Notes under the pieces: generated by a model
Databases searched by the model: none
What the model saw: only the letters and a program-made list of their open reading frames with translations
Told to the model about the DNA's origin: nothing
Assembly (NCBI RefSeq): GCF_041381155.1
Contig: NC_091134.1
Coordinates: 61,310,902 to 61,374,901 of the forward strand
Origin: Argopecten irradians
Lineage: Eukaryota; Mollusca; Bivalvia; Pectinida; Pectinidae
Direction of reading: 5' to 3'
Length of the DNA: 64,000 nt
Position numbers and translations under genes: made by a program
Shown here: positions 20,181 through 33,070 of the stretch, piece after piece
How positions within the stretch are numbered: position 1 is the first letter of the stretch
Layout of the letters: each line of letters begins with the position of its first letter

Positions 20181-21595
20181 ATATGACGAAGCGACAGCTA
20201 GTGTTGCCATGGTCATAGATAATGGTTGTCATGGAAATGATCAACGGGTATGAGTCTCATCCTCGCAATATACTGTCGGCTCGCACGTGACCACTTGTCC
20301 TGAACAAGTGACTCTTTCCATATATAAACTACCAAAGACACACTCGTGCACATGTACAGTTATGTGTAAAACCTAGTTTATATTGAAGTGTTTTATTAGC
20401 TTGAAATTGACATATGTTTTGATCTAGCTGACAGTATTACTTCAATGAAACCTTGTAAGGTGAGTGCGTTTTTTTATTTACAGTTTGATAGTGTTATCTG
20501 CTATTAGAAGTTTCGTGTTTGTTTACGTTATAATGGATCTCGCACGTGGAAAGAAAGTACAAACTATATGTACGATGTATTTATACATTGTATAATTATT
20601 TTCTTCATTTTCATAATGTACGTCTTCGATAGCCACCTGTTTTGATTAAAGTTTTTAGGATTATATACATGTAATAGTATTTTTTATATATCATTTTTAT
20701 GTAATCCCTGTACACATCTATAGATACATAGTACCTCTCAACTACAGGAGGATTCTAGACAAAATATATGGCTGATGAGATGTGCCTCACCTTACCATAT
20801 TGCTTCCGTCCTACCATAGTGAGAGGTAACTAGACTTCAAAAGAAAAATTTAATTTCATTTTAACACAGTTGCATTGGTTAAATATCACTCTATCATGCA
20901 TATAATCCACTGAATACTCAAAAAACATTTTATATAATAGTATTTTAATTATCTATCTTACGACTTATGTATACCAATCACATGCGCCAGTTTGACGTCA
21001 TACTGGTCATTTAGACACGTGACAGGTGACATAGTCTGGGTGCGACATAGAACAGACATTTTGAATTAGACGTATTGTTACTGGATGCATGAGAATATTT
21101 GAAAATACTTCTAACTTGTTTCAACATTGTGACATTCTGTGAGAAAGAAAAAAAAGAACTCGGAAGTTTTAACATATGTCTATTGTGTAAACCAACCGCT
21201 GCAACATATATGAACGTTGTGGTGTCTTTGTGTCATTACCTGTATCCCTAATTCCGGGAATTTGTTTGATGTGACCCTTGAGGGCGTGGAGGTATGCGCC
21301 TATTTTTGATACACGGCTGAAAAAATCAGTGCAATGATGTTACTCAGAAATTCACACTTCATACATTTACTTGCGTACATTGTTGTTGATGAAATAAAAC
21401 AAAAGCTTGAAAACATTGGCATTGAACTGCTTTACCCTATAAAACGACGTTTTTAAAAAGGAACCAACATCGCGGACGATACGAGATATGCGCGTGTAAA
21501 GCTCCACAAACCCTGAAGTCTAACATATCATAAAATTCGGTAATGAGTACCATCGTGTTATACATGACAACCAATTAAAGAACATTCATTCATAG
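20181..21595. other. Gene-free stretch
   Basis: No coding or RNA gene was recognised. Points visible: a TATA-like box (20320-20327) about 130 bp upstream of a consensus splice-donor sequence AAGGTGAGT (20456-20464), and a 9-10 bp inverted repeat (20731-20740 with 20820-20829) enclosing ~80 bp that could be a small foldback element. It may include part of an LTR or a detached promoter fragment; I cannot decide between them. Confidence 0.35.
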
Positions 21596-21890
21596 ACTGC
21601 CCTCAATTTGTTTTTCTTGTGGTGGTCAGGGGCATTTTCGTAGAGCTAATAACACTCTAAGGTGTGTTCGATGTAGGGATGTCAAGAACGCGTGTGATTG
21701 TACGCGAGCAATAAGGCATGTCGATATCCTTTGTGACCAATATGGCAGATATGACTGCTTGTGGTTTGACACGGGGGTCAATCAGGGTGACATAGAATAT
21801 GTTGTCTGTAGTGTCCATACCAACGATGATATATCTGTTGCTGTTAGAGGGAGGATGGTGGAAATTTGTTTGTTAGTTTGTTTGATTAAT
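21596..21890 (+). mobile_element. LINE ORF1 fragment (zinc knuckle), second copy
   Basis: Degenerate copy of the ORF1 region at 10535-10760. The knuckle reads CGGQGHF followed by CVRC and CDC, then a GRYDC motif. The final Cys of the first knuckle is not preserved. Substitution load is clearly higher than between the array copies. Confidence 0.7.
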
Positions 21891-21903
21891 TAACCTCCTA
21901 TTA

Positions 21904-22255
21904 ACAGCTATGGTCATGAGATTTTCTCAAGTATACGGTAAGGACCGAAGTAAACAAAAGAATTTTATAGTATTTAAAATAGCCAATGGGAAATCATTTG
22001 ATTGTACTAAGTATGATGAGTTTAAAACAGAGTTTAGAAAATTTTGAAAAAAAGAAAAGTGTAATGGTTCTGTTTTGAGGTCAAATGTGAAATGGGCTGT
22101 AGATGGTGATAAACATACTGTTGTTGTTTTTTTAATTAGAAAAGTATAGGCAGAACTGCAATGCCATAAAGTGTCTACATGATAAAGATGAAAATGTCAT
22201 CTGAGGAGATGTCTCATGACATATTAATTTCTATCAAGACTCCTTGACAGCAACT
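21904..22255 (+). mobile_element. LINE ORF2 linker fragment, second copy
   Basis: Matches the endonuclease-to-RT linker of the long LINE (about 12121-12460) with small deletions and frameshifts. It is joined on the left to a 45-bp piece of the dispersed repeat, and on the right to decayed array spacer. Confidence 0.7.
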
Positions 22256-22263
22256 TTCTTTTA

Positions 22264-22560
22264 ACGGATTTGTATAAAAAGAATGTAAATGAAATGTTGA
22301 TTTGGAAATACGGGGTCCATCAGGGAGCTGTTTTGACTCTACTGATTATCTGATAGTAAACTTGACAAGAGATCAATAATTGTCAATGAATGTTATTGCT
22401 TTTCTTCTTGGTTTCATCTTTTATACTTCTTTATTGTGCCAATAGCCAGCGTAGTTGTATGTTTTAATGAGTTTCAGGGAGGAGGACGACTACGTACGCA
22501 GAAATCAACCACAATGAGGTCCCAGATATACAGGTTGGTAAACACTAGCAAAGCTTAATG
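22264..22560 (+). repeat. Decayed array spacer fragment
   Basis: Aligns to the long spacer (for example 6000-6310) from the 'ggggtccatcagggagctg' stretch to the start of the 78-codon frame, with many differences. No tRNA gene is attached. Confidence 0.8.
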
Positions 22561-22569
22561 GTCGACATT

Positions 22570-23080
22570 ATTATCTCATTATTGTCCCTTGCATGGATTC
22601 CATACCAGATTCTGACTGAACTTCATGGTGTTGTTGGTAGGACACTGGGCGAGTTGGGGTTCCCAGAAGTTGGGTTTGACCTCTCCTGATTCAACTCGCC
22701 CAAATTTGATGTGGTGAAGTCCGTGACCATTATCGGCGTAGTTTACACCTGGTCATGCTAGAATTCGGACGTATCATACGAACCCGTAACCGTAAACTAC
22801 AACTGCCTTTATCGGCACTATATGCACATTGAACATATTTACCACATTGGTGACGAGGGTAAATACAATTTTGCTATATTTACCTGACAATATTTCATCA
22901 AATATTATTACAGCGTATGGTTATCGAGTAGCTACTTTTACCGTCTCGTTTTAGTGAGTGCGTGTTAACCGCGGCAGTACATTGTGGTTTCAACAGGTTT
23001 GGCAACTACTTTGTATAAACACTCTTACAACACGCGCTGTGTTTTCTAATTCTTCCGCTATCTTATTATTGATTGCTGGT
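22570..23080. other. Gene-free stretch, possible LTR/leader remnant
   Basis: No gene was recognised. A short sequence CACATTGGTGACGAG at about 22851-22865 resembles primer-binding regions of some LTR elements, so this may be an old LTR and leader fossil. No second LTR was found. The assignment is weak. Confidence 0.25.
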
Positions 23081-23082
23081 TT

Positions 23083-23665
23083 TGTCATAAACTATTTTCT
23101 CCATTATGGCCATAAATGTTAATGAAGCTACAATGGTAGCCCTGCAGGTCGGGCGTTAGAATTGTACCTGCTGCCCCTAATGCATGATCGTAAAAGGCGA
23201 CTAAATTTAGTATCTTATCTTTTCTCTTCTTCCTAACTAACTTTATCTTTCCAAATGCTTCCCTTGGCACCGCCTCACTTTTGGCCTTGGGTTGAGCGTT
23301 CGCCCCTGTGAGGAAGGCTCTGGGTCCTGTCCCCTGGCCGAGACACACCAAAGTCTATAAAAATGGTAGTTTCTGACCCTGCTTAGCGCTCAGCATACAG
23401 GGAGTTAGACGACTGGTTCGCCCGTTGTCAGTATAATGTGACCGGGTGGGGTGTGTTGCTTGGTGTCTTCGGCGGCATGTTTCAGTGATATAGCACTATA
23501 AAAAGGGCAACAGTTCCACTATACAAGAAGACACAACATGAATTACGCAGTCTCCCAAACTTGCACCCAGCACAACATACACGCAATACACCGCATACAT
23601 GAGAGGCCGTCCTTACATGACCTTAACTGTTAATAGGACGTTAATTAATCAAACAAACAAACAAA
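23083..23665 (-). repeat. Dispersed bivalve-type repeat (SINE-like or 3' repeat)
   Basis: Reading on the minus strand from 23665, the sequence starts with GATTAATTAACGTCCTATTA and runs through a conserved ~580-bp stretch that includes 'agtcgccttttacgatcatg' (about 23180-23200). The first ~150 bp also occur at 17531-17687. An 88-codon open frame (23085-23351, minus strand) lies in it but shows no known domain. From memory, sequences of this kind are abundant in bivalve genomes. Confidence 0.6.
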
Positions 23666-24890
23666 TTAGGATCTTACTTTTTCCTAACTTTTCACACTAA
23701 CCACACACAAGACAACACATGAGGTCGTCATTAAATGACCTTGACTGTTTATAGGACGTAAATATAATAAATCAATTAAACCAAGTAATGGTTGTGAAGT
23801 GCTTATAGTCGAAATCTGTTTAGGCATGTTTATATGTATTTTGAATATTTTTCCTATCGCAATCGACTTATGATTAAGGTTGAGTTGTTATTAAAGGAAA
23901 GGACTTTGTGCTTTTTACACATGGCAATCTTTTCCCGTTGCCAAGTCCCCTTCAACATGTTGGCCATATATATATATGTCCCAGTTCCCTTATCTCTGCA
24001 ATAGCATATAACAATTGATAACCACTTCTGTTTTTGTCTTTCGTTCAACATCATGGTGTCTTCGACTGTCTTTTGGAAGTAAGAAGCTGGAAACAAGTTT
24101 GGCTATTTTCCCTTTTACAAGAGATTTTTTGGTTAAAATGATTTAAACTATTGACAATATATTTTAAAGGCAATAATTGTAATGGTCTCAGTTTTTACAC
24201 AAACGTTTCTAAAATATATTTCCCTAACAATTTCCAAGCTAGAGTGAATGAAGTCAATTAATCTATTGCTTTGTGTATTTATTGTGACTATTTTAGTCAT
24301 TTACTTTAATCTTTTTTTTTTCATTACAAGCATCACTTTTCTTTTATTTCGTTGTACATATATACAATAATGATGTGTTGATAGGTCTTTCAAAGTGTAC
24401 TAAAGATGACCAGTGGTCGGACACCTGACGCAGTCACGTAATTGGAATCTTTATCCGCTGCAGGATTTCCACATGGAGGTCCATCTCTTCACCACGCGTG
24501 TCCGAAATGTCCATTACTATAAAGTCATTTCATAGCTGTTTAGAATAGTTTTAAATATACATGTTCTTAACACACTCTTTTGTTTCATTTTCATTTGGGA
24601 GAATTAGACGTATTGACAAATACTTCGTACTACCTAAGTTAAAAGCAGACAGGTTTTATTCATCCAGGATGAAATCTCCGCCATCCCCACGAGAAACATT
24701 TCCTGTTATAGAAAATACCTCAAGTTTCGGAACTCGATTTCCTGGTAATACAGCTAGTTAGGTCCAAAATATAATGTAACAATCTTTGTTTGGTCAGTCA
24801 GAATAGCTTCAGAAAAAGTCGTCAACAAAGTCAGAAGTAGCAATTCACTGATGTAGAGCTGACTCTCTTTTCAGGCAAGAACATCCAAAT
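23666..24890. other. Gene-free stretch
   Basis: AT-rich DNA with only short open frames (80 codons minus strand at 23854-24096, 66 codons plus strand at 24561-24761), without recognisable domains. No tRNA or array sequence was seen. Confidence 0.4.
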
Positions 24891-24894
24891 ATTG

Positions 24895-25820
24895 ACAATT
24901 CTGTTACAGAAAAAGTGCCCTGTTTGTTGTAGTCGGTGTTGTTTATTTTTAATAATTTTCTCTTCATATAAGAGATCTGTTAATGCTTTTAAAATATTTG
25001 AACATTTTCGGTAGTGATTTTGTCCTGAAGTATAGATGATGTAACAGGCGTGGCATACTGCAGGTGTGTTCTAATGAGAGTTGTATATAGGATAAGGGAA
25101 ATTTCAGCGCTCATGAAAGAAAATGTTCTGAATACAAGTCCAATCATCCTATTTGCCCTAGTACATAAGCATGGACTGAGAATTTTAGGGATTGGTCTAT
25201 ATATATTCTAGATCTTTCTCTGACGAAACTATTTGTATCTGCGAAGTAATACCATCCTGTTGAAGATGGTATTAATGGTTTCCCTGAGTGGTTCTTGCCT
25301 CCAGATATTTACATTTTGACGTATTCAGCTTCTTCAACCATGTTTTTGTCCATTCACACATTTTTTGATGTTATCTTGGAGAACGAATCAGTCAACTTCT
25401 GAGTGAATTCCTTTGCATATCTTGTTATCATCTGCGAATAGTTTGATGGTACAGTTGATCATATCTGGCATGTCATTCACATAGACAAGAAAAAGTGTTG
25501 GCCCAAGGACACTTCCCTGGGGTATCCCGCTTGTCAGCGGTAGGGGGGCAGACAAGCTTCCATTAAACTTTATTCTCTGTGTCATGTCCTCCAGAAAGGC
25601 TTTAATCCATGCTAGTAATATTCCTCCTCTCCTATATTGTTCTAGTTTGTAAAGTTTGTGCGACATCTTGTCAAAAGCTTACTAAAGTCCAAATACAAAT
25701 GTATATAATGTCTACATTGCTTCCCGAGTCCAATTCACTTATCCTTCCCTCCATAGATTTGAGCTGAGTTATACACGAACTGCCTAATATAAAGCCATGT
25801 TGGTGATTTGACAGGAGATC
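24895..25820 (-). mobile_element. LINE reverse-transcriptase fragment (Jockey/CR1-like)
   Basis: On the minus strand, from high to low coordinate: remnants of the RT fingers (about 25800-25690), an open 92-codon stretch (25666-25388) with SGIPQGSVLGPTLFLVYVND and the catalytic FADD box (about 25438-25427), then a thumb region with LILYTTLIR and YATPVTSSIL in broken frames down to about 24950. The IPQGSVLGP and FADD motifs separate it from the Tx1-like family. It is truncated at both ends, with several frameshifts. Confidence 0.8.
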
Positions 25821-25997
25821 TAGGTATAATCAAGTATACATATATATATATATATATGAATGATAATGGGATGTTTGAAATGTACATAAATGATTAAGAA
25901 ACAAAAGGAGTACAGACGGGAACGTTTAAAAAACACAAACCTTACAATCTTATTGAAAAAACAGAGATGAGCAAATATTAATTCTCTGATGGAGTGA
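25821..25997 (-). repeat. Short decayed array spacer, inverted
   Basis: Weak but collinear similarity to the inverted spacer at 29870-30055: 'aatcaagtata', an expanded TA tract, 'aatgattaagaaacaaaa', 'acacaaac' and 'ttctctgatggagt'. It directly borders the DIRS-like fossil at 26000. Confidence 0.5.
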
Positions 25998-25999
25998 GT

Positions 26000-28900
26000 T
26001 CCCACAACAAGGAACATGGGCAAGTCCTTGTATTCAAAAGATCCCCATTGCATATGGAACATTTATGGGGGAACCGACATCCATTGCAGTAACGGCCATT
26101 CAAAAACTGTTTCCAACAGAGGAGGAGAGACACTGACAGAGCCTTTGTTTGTGCTGGACTTTGCGGGTTATAGCCTCATGCCAGAGCTCCCATTTCAACC
26201 TGGTCCCAATGATAACATTGTTTCTCTGCTAAAAGTCGCCGAAAGGAGACATCGTAAAAAAAGACCAGTCTGTTTGTTTTGAAGCCAGCTTCCGTATTAC
26301 GGATATATATTTCAGTAGTGCCTCAAAAATCCCCGTGGTTTCTTTTGACAGTAAATAGCGACAAAAGAATGCTAAACAAAGCAAGTCCATTGGTCAATGG
26401 ACAAAATTTTAGTTTTAGTTTTTGGCACCCACTGAGCCACAGGAGCCAATGAAAAGTATCATATGCTTGAATGACCATTTCAAAGGTATTTTGTTCATTT
26501 TCTGCTGAGTGTACTCAGCTCTACATAATCCCCAGTGATTGTTTCCTTAATGGGTATAACAAACCATATCAGCCAACGGAATGGACGTTGTGTTGAAAGG
26601 AGTGTTACTGTGGCTTTCGTGGGGCTCAACGACGTTTGCCAAAGTCATTGCAAAGACAATATGACCTACTAATCGAATCATGTGAGGTTCATGACTTGTT
26701 CGGTTACCGCTATAGGTGGGCAAGTTGGTAGCCATAGCTTCTCCAGCACTGGCACAAAAGCATTGTCAAGCCGTGGATTACATAAATTGAGGCCGAGTGT
26801 TCCGAGTTTAAAAAAATTTATTTATTTTTATTCGCTTCCTCCACACATTTGTTTGAAGGCTTCTTTTACTAAAGCCTGTACATCAGCGACAGGAACCGTC
26901 TGTGCAGGGGCAGAGGAAGGGGCAGGGGCAGGTTCGAGTGTGGCACTTCAGTTGTTGTTCAACGCTGACAGCTGGTGCGACACTGACCGATTGCTTGCAG
27001 CCGGCTCAGTTACTCATATCGCTGTTTTTTGGCTGTATTATTTGCAGCTGCCTTTCGTTTTGGCCTCATATTGCAGCTTAACTGATATACCACACTAGTT
27101 ATGAAACACCTGTGATAAAAAAAAAACTATAGCAGTATATCTCCAAAACAAATATAAATAATAATGTGTATGGTTTAGAATTAACTGAAGCCAATAACTT
27201 TTGGCAAGTAATCAAATCAATCAATATTACTGTTATAAAGCAGCAACCCGTAAAAGGTCATTAAAATTACAATATCTATGATTTGTGACATACGTATCTT
27301 GAAATGTAAATTTCCAAACAACTGTAATCATTGGCCAATAATAAGCAATTTATATTGCATATTTTGATAAATCTAGCTTGAAAAACTGGAAACTGCTATA
27401 TAGGGCCAGTAAAACAGAAAATTTTCATTAATTACTCTATACATAAGTAGAAACCATATAAACAATATAGTTACGAACAACTGCAACCCTTAGGGCCATA
27501 AATTACAAAGCCCAACAGGGCAACCAGCATGTCTTGAAAGTAAAACATTACCATGTATACCAATGCCACCTTGCGGCAACATATTACAATAGTGAGTTCA
27601 TGAAACCATGAAAACACCGGTAAATATTACATTCGACTGAACAATGCCAGGTACAACTCAAAAGTTTATTTTTTTTTTTTTTTTTTTTTTAATTAATAAT
27701 AATATGTCCAACTGTTTTAGAAAATTGGTTATAACACTAAACATTAACCTCAAGGGCCATTAATAATTTAAAATGTAAAAGATATAAACTGTAACCTCAA
27801 AGGCCATGTATTTCAATGTCGAATATAAAAACTGTAACCACAAAGGCCAGTTAATTTCAATGTTTAATATAAACTTAACCTCAAGTGGCCTTTTAATATC
27901 AATACTCAAGTAAAACTGTAACCTCAATGGCCAGTAATATCAATATTTAATATATAAACCTGTAACCAAAAAAGGCCATAATTTCAATGTTTAAATAAAA
28001 CTGTAACCTCATGGGCCAGTAATATTAATATTTAGCAATTTTTAAATGAAATATTCATGTCAAAATTTATCCATCATATGGAAAATTCATGGCAATAAAA
28101 TTTATCACACAAAAGAAAAATTATACAAAAGTATAGACAACATTTAAAATGAGCTGTCAGAAAGCTATGCCAAAAAAATTTCGAACACTCAATGGAAGGG
28201 AGACAACTCGAAATAAAACTTGGAGTTTACAAAAAAACAACTAATAAAAACCTACGCAAAGTTGGCCAAAGCTAAACCGGAACCTGTCCTCTATCTGCTA
28301 GCTTTAATGCCATAAAGCACTACCACGAACGAGATTTGAAATACGGCTGCTGATCTTTTGAAAAATGCACACTATCCGGCAAAATTGTCTGTCAAACTGG
28401 ACATGTTCTTATCGTGTTTTCCCTTATCTTTTGCAAAATATGCTAACCCTGGGAGAGCTTCACGTATTAATGGTGCTTTTAAAATATGAACTCTGACATT
28501 TGTAACTCCTCTACAAGGATAGTACATCGAACCCTTATGTGCTCTTTTTTTTCGACCTTAAACAGCCCTAAAACCATATCAATTTCAGAGAGAGAGCATG
28601 AAACAACTTGATTCAATTGTCAAATTTGATAACACACTCCGGGATCTGGGAAGGGCTTACTCAAAATCATTAAGGCCTTAATTGTAACAATAAAAAAATT
28701 TCTTGTTCTTATTAAATGAATGTACATAGGTTTCTTGAAGCGTAGAGATCGAACCCCAGGATATCCAACTAAATGTACCTTGCGTAGAACTGGGTCGAAA
28801 ACTAAGGTTTTTTGCTTTGAGCATGCTCGTCACAAATCTACGCAGCCTCGGATAAACTGTCAGATCAAAACTGTATTGCTTTTCATGTTGAACACATATC

Positions 28901-29380
28901 CATATGACATAAAAAGTGCAGAAAATTCAAGAGTTTATTGAAACCGATCTTAGAACGATCTTCAACTCACTATTGATGAACCTTAGTGGATGATTGGGCA
29001 ATTTAATCAACGATAAACTTTTAAAGCTTATATTCTATGAAGGGATGGCTTTAGAAAAATTTGGAAAACTCGGAATTATCTTCGGTTCATTTTTAGTAAC
29101 GTGGTTGCACGTGCAATGTGTTTTTCACTCTTCACTTTCAGTTTGAAGCAATTCAAATTGAAATTTTTACTACTGATTTAAATATATAACAATTCATTTC
29201 AAAATCAATATTTGGCGTAAAAGATGGGTACTTGTAGGAAATGTGCTCACATTTCAAGGGATGCTGAAAGGGGCCAAACTTCATCATGCGTTGCAACACA
29301 ATGACATTTGCTATTCATGTAGACCTATACTAAAACATATGCAAAATTAATGATGTAAAAACAAATTCAAAAAATGGGCG
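26000..29380 (-). mobile_element. DIRS-like retroelement fossil, copy A
   Basis: Read on the minus strand: a 5' terminal/leader region (29380-28700), a leader with a minisatellite (28040-27180), then the ORF1 (gag-like) region (about 27110-26000) including its Cys/His-rich end. The RT part is absent here. It is related in opposite orientation to copy B (47.85-52.3 kb), and its terminal region to copy C (63.24 kb to the window end). It is broken, with many breaks. Both ends join array sequence. Confidence 0.65.
27725..28045 (-). repeat. Minisatellite in the fossil leader, about 45-bp period
   Basis: At least six imperfect copies of a unit containing AACTGTAACCTCAAGGGCCA followed by an AT-rich half. 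Looser copies with longer spacing extend toward 27180. The same array in reverse complement lies at 48370-48660. A T/A homopolymer tract sits at 27667-27690. Confidence 0.85.
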
Positions 29381-29431
29381 GAAAATTACATTTTAAAAAG
29401 TGAATTTAAATGCATACAAAAAATATAAGGA

Positions 29432-29502
29432 GGTCGGCGAGGTTCGAAACTCGCGACCTTCTGCGTGTAAAGCAGACGTGATAACCACTACACCACGAAA
29501 CC
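29432..29502 (-). pseudogene. tRNA-Val-TAC, near-intact with indels
   Basis: Anticodon arm and D arm match Val-TAC, but two bases are missing from the acceptor 3' strand and one extra A sits in the T loop. Sits 50 bp from the DIRS-like fossil junction. It could be a sequencing error or a true pseudogene. Confidence 0.7.
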
Positions 29503-29691
29503 GATTTCTTAATGCACTGCCCAGATATCAATAGTATTTGTTTCACATTCTTTTCCCTAGGAGTTTTTTAACTGGAAAAAGAAAAATATTTGAATTTAAT
29601 TCTGTTTTGAAAGAAAGTTTGAATTTGCCATTGGTTCTTTTGACAAAGAATAGAGAAAATAATTTAGTTAAATGCAATAAAAATAATTGCA

Positions 29692-29763
29692 GGTTCCGAC
29701 GAGTTTCGAACTCGTGACCTTCTGCGTGTTAAGCAGACGTGATAACCACTACACCACGGAACC
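29692..29763 (-). tRNA. tRNA-Val (anticodon AAC)
   Basis: Perfect reverse complement of the copy at 1234, including T at position 73. Confidence 0.95.
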
Positions 29764-31034
29764 TCGTTACCATCAGTAGAGCAAATAGACGCCTTGTAAG
29801 TTACTCCATTTTATGCTATCCCTTCTGCATCAATATTTCATATCGACATAGAACATTTTGTATTATATATGATCAAGTATAGATATGAATGATTTATTAA
29901 GAAACAAAACGGGAAAACACGAAAACGTTAAACGACACATATACAAACTAACCATTTTAATTTAATAGCAGATATGAGCTAAGATTGATTTGGATAGGGA
30001 CATTTCTCGAGAGGGGAATGAAGAAAAAAAGCAGATTCTCTGATGGAGTAAAAAGTTGTCTTCTCAATCAAGTCCAGATTCAGCAATACATTGTTGTATA
30101 ACCAAATGAACAGCGGTTTGGTTTTTAATTCACTCAAGCCCTATCGTCAACAATTGTTGATAAAACAGCAGCAAAATGCACAGCAAGGGAAATAGTAAGC
30201 AAGTCTGACCTATTCTGCCAAATGACAACATAGGATGTACCGGTGAGATAATTATATCGACCAATAAGCTTTGCTGCAGTCTTCTTTACCAACCTGCATA
30301 TCTCGTCGGACATCGATGTAGTTGATTTCTGCTTACGCAGTTGCACTCTGCCCCAAAAACTCATTAAAATACATTATAACGCTGGCTATTGGCGCAATAT
30401 AAAGTAATAAAAATAACAGATGAAACCAAGAAGATAAGCAATAACATTCATTGACATGTTATTGCCATGGTAGGAAAAACCTTAATCAATGATTAAATTT
30501 ATTGTCAATTTTAATATTAGATAATAAGTAGAGTCAAAACAGCTCCCTGATGGACCCCGTAATGTCAAATCAACATTTAATTTACACAACAAATTCTTTA
30601 TAAAAAATCTATTTCAAGCAAGCTGCTGTCTAGAAGACGGTTTGTTGAAGAATATCATTCTTGATTTGGCAGTGTCATACTTTGACTTTTATTCATGGCG
30701 TGTTGGGAATGAATGCAGCATGTACCGTGTCGATATCGTTCCGTCTGGTCCTATCCGCTCTGTTCTTATCCTCGAATAGAATAGAACCAAGGATCATTTA
30801 TGTATTACAAACATATACATTGTGCTACTCATTTTGAAAATCTTCAATTTGATGTTACTAATGTAGTTTTGCCTATTTTGCACACTCTTATAAAATTGTG
30901 ATATCATATAGCCTTGCTTTAAAATATTGTTGTTGTTTTCTTAATTCCTGGCAATACAAGGATAGTATAAATACGAATTCCTGCTGATGTGGACGAGTTT
31001 CCTTATCGACATTAACACCTTATACGGTTATCAA

Positions 31035-31071
<37 letters not shown>

Positions 31072-31182
31072 CGTTGATTTTGTAATTTGAAGCTAATAAA
31101 CGCGGATATCCTATCAACTTGGTATTAAGGCCTTAATATGAAAATAAAATAAAATGTCTTGTTCTTATGTAAAAATAAAAGA

Positions 31183-31254
31183 GGTTTCGGCGAGGTTCGA
31201 ACTCGCGACCTTCTGCGTGTGAAGCAGACGTGATAACCGCTACACCATGAAACC
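31183..31254 (-). tRNA. tRNA-Val (anticodon CAC), acceptor variant
   Basis: As the copy at 5340, except that the 7-66 acceptor pair is A-C because of one substitution at the gene 5' side (GGTTTCA). It probably still folds. Confidence 0.88.
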
Positions 31255-31684
31255 GATATGCTACGCATTCTTCAAATATTGTGTTACGCTTTATCATGTT
31301 GATATTTGTTGACAAAAATATGCTTATTTCATGTATCTTTGAAAACCGATTTAGTTCATCTATCACTATTGCTGAAATGATAGAATGTGTGATGTTACTT
31401 AACGATATAAAAATTCATATATGGGAAGGGATGGCTTCTTTAGTTTGGAAAAATATAATTATCGGTCGGTTCAAGTAACGTGTTTGTAAAGCAAAATTGA
31501 TATTCTCACATTTAATTATGCTATTATTACATCTATATTTCATCAATTATTTCAAAGTGCATTTGGTTAATGCTATAAAAAAAAAACATGGTGAAACAAA
31601 ATTAATAGTGAAAAAAACAAATTTATTCAACTTAAAGTTACATTTTAAAAAGTGAAGTTTAAATGCATACAAAAAATATAAGGA

Positions 31685-31756
31685 GGTTTCGGCGAGGTTC
31701 GAACTCGCGACCTTCTGCGTGTAAAGCAGACGTGATAACCACTACACCACGAAACC
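31685..31756 (-). tRNA. tRNA-Val (anticodon TAC)
   Basis: Perfect reverse complement of the copy at 1493. Confidence 0.95.
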
Positions 31757-31943
31757 GATTTCTTAATGCACTGCCCAGATATCAATAGTATTTGTTTCAC
31801 ATTCTTTTCCCTAGGAGTTTTTTAACTGGAAAAGAAAAATATTTGAATTTAATTCTGTTTTGAAAGAAAGTTTGAATTTGCATTGGTTCTTTTGACAAAG
31901 AATAGAGAAAATAATTTAGTTAAATGCAATAAAAATAATTGCA

Positions 31944-31995
31944 GGTTCCGACGAGTTTCGAACTCGTGACCTTCTGCGTGTTAAGCAGACGTGAT
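31944..31995 (-). pseudogene. tRNA-Val-AAC 3' part next to inverted LINE
   Basis: Reading the minus strand, the LINE A-tail is followed by the 13-bp target and the rest of the tRNA, exactly as at 4601-4652. The matching 5' half is not found at the far LINE end. Confidence 0.9.
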
Positions 31996-33070
31996 TTTTT
32001 TTATCTTTAAAAATAATCTTTTAATGTTCCCAGCAAATAGGACCCCCGGGGTTGGGGCCCCGAAGGCTCCTCACATTTCATTTAATATAAACATTTGAAA
32101 TCAATATATCACGTACTTTATAACGCATACATTCAATTTCTTTTCATTTGCAATCAATAATAATGCAAAGACAATGAGTACAATAGTGTTAACTAGATAT
32201 CTAAAACAAAGGAACTCAAATCATTAGAATTTAAAAAAATATCATCACCTTTTAACAATGCATTATCTGCAGCAATATACTTTTTGAACAACTGATATTT
32301 CTTTGCCATTTGATAATAATGTCTAATATAATCAAAATATTTTCTAAGTGTATACTTAAAGAAAGTTTTCAAATTCAACTTTGACATATCACTAACTACT
32401 AAGTTGCGCCTTTTAAATATACAGAAACGAACTACTCAAAAAAGAAGTTAATGAAATACGGATAAGTGAATTTGATCTTTTTCTTGTGAAAGCCCAGAAG
32501 TACAAGACTTCCTAGAGAAATATCCGATAAGTAATTCTGATCAGCCTTTGAAAAAAGTTTCTTTGCTAATGTTTGGATATAGGCTAAAAAAAATCGGAAA
32601 GTTCTGAACAATCAAGAAACAAATGCTGTAAAGTTTCTGAATCAGTTTTACAAACTAGACATTGGTCATTATTAACTGTGCCAATTTTCTTCAGCTTTTC
32701 CATGGTAAATATATGTATTATGAACAATAACGATAGTGAACATCAACAATATCACATGGTATAAAAATGGCAAATTACATTATTGCAAAGACTTGTGGTA
32801 GGCTCATGCTTATTAAAAAACATTTGACCATATGACATCGTTGATTTTGGTTTCTTCTGAAAAATCGACGAATGAAAACACCATATATATCTTTTGGTAG
32901 TTTTGGATAGAGCTGTACAGTAGTCCCATTTACCATCCACCTATATGTAACGAAAGGTCTTACATTCAGTTCTTATATTGGTATGTACATTGCTGGAAAA
33001 TGGACTCATCTTTATTCAATATTTAGCAGCACATGGAACCGAGTCCAATGATATTTTTTATAATTGATTT
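31996..33070 (-). mobile_element. Tx1/L1-like LINE 3' end, inverted copy
   Basis: Carries the same 3' UTR, GC hairpin and C-terminal ORF2 region as the copy at 3500. It reaches about as far 5' but is more diverged and frameshifted: frames 32387-32193 and 32940-32752 are separate pieces. The reading frame matches the long copy better in places ('gcaatgtacataccaatat' rather than 'gcaatgaacatacc'). Confidence 0.88.

Larger units (their letters stand above)
29380..31995 (-). repeat. Inverted array block
   Basis: The tRNA-Val array in opposite orientation. From low to high coordinate: Val-TAC (slightly defective), Val-AAC, long spacer with the 78-codon frame (30364-30134), GA tract (31037-31066), Val-CAC, Val-TAC, and a Val-AAC broken by the LINE. 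Unit structure is the same as in the + blocks, so this is an inversion of array DNA. Confidence 0.93.

Noticed and set aside
23085-23351. 88-codon minus-strand frame as a gene
   Set aside because: It sits inside a dispersed repeat and shows no domain.
26016-26282. 88-codon frame as a host gene
   Set aside because: It lies opposite the gag-like region of the DIRS-like fossil, and its counterpart at 50.1-50.4 kb belongs to copy B in the other orientation.
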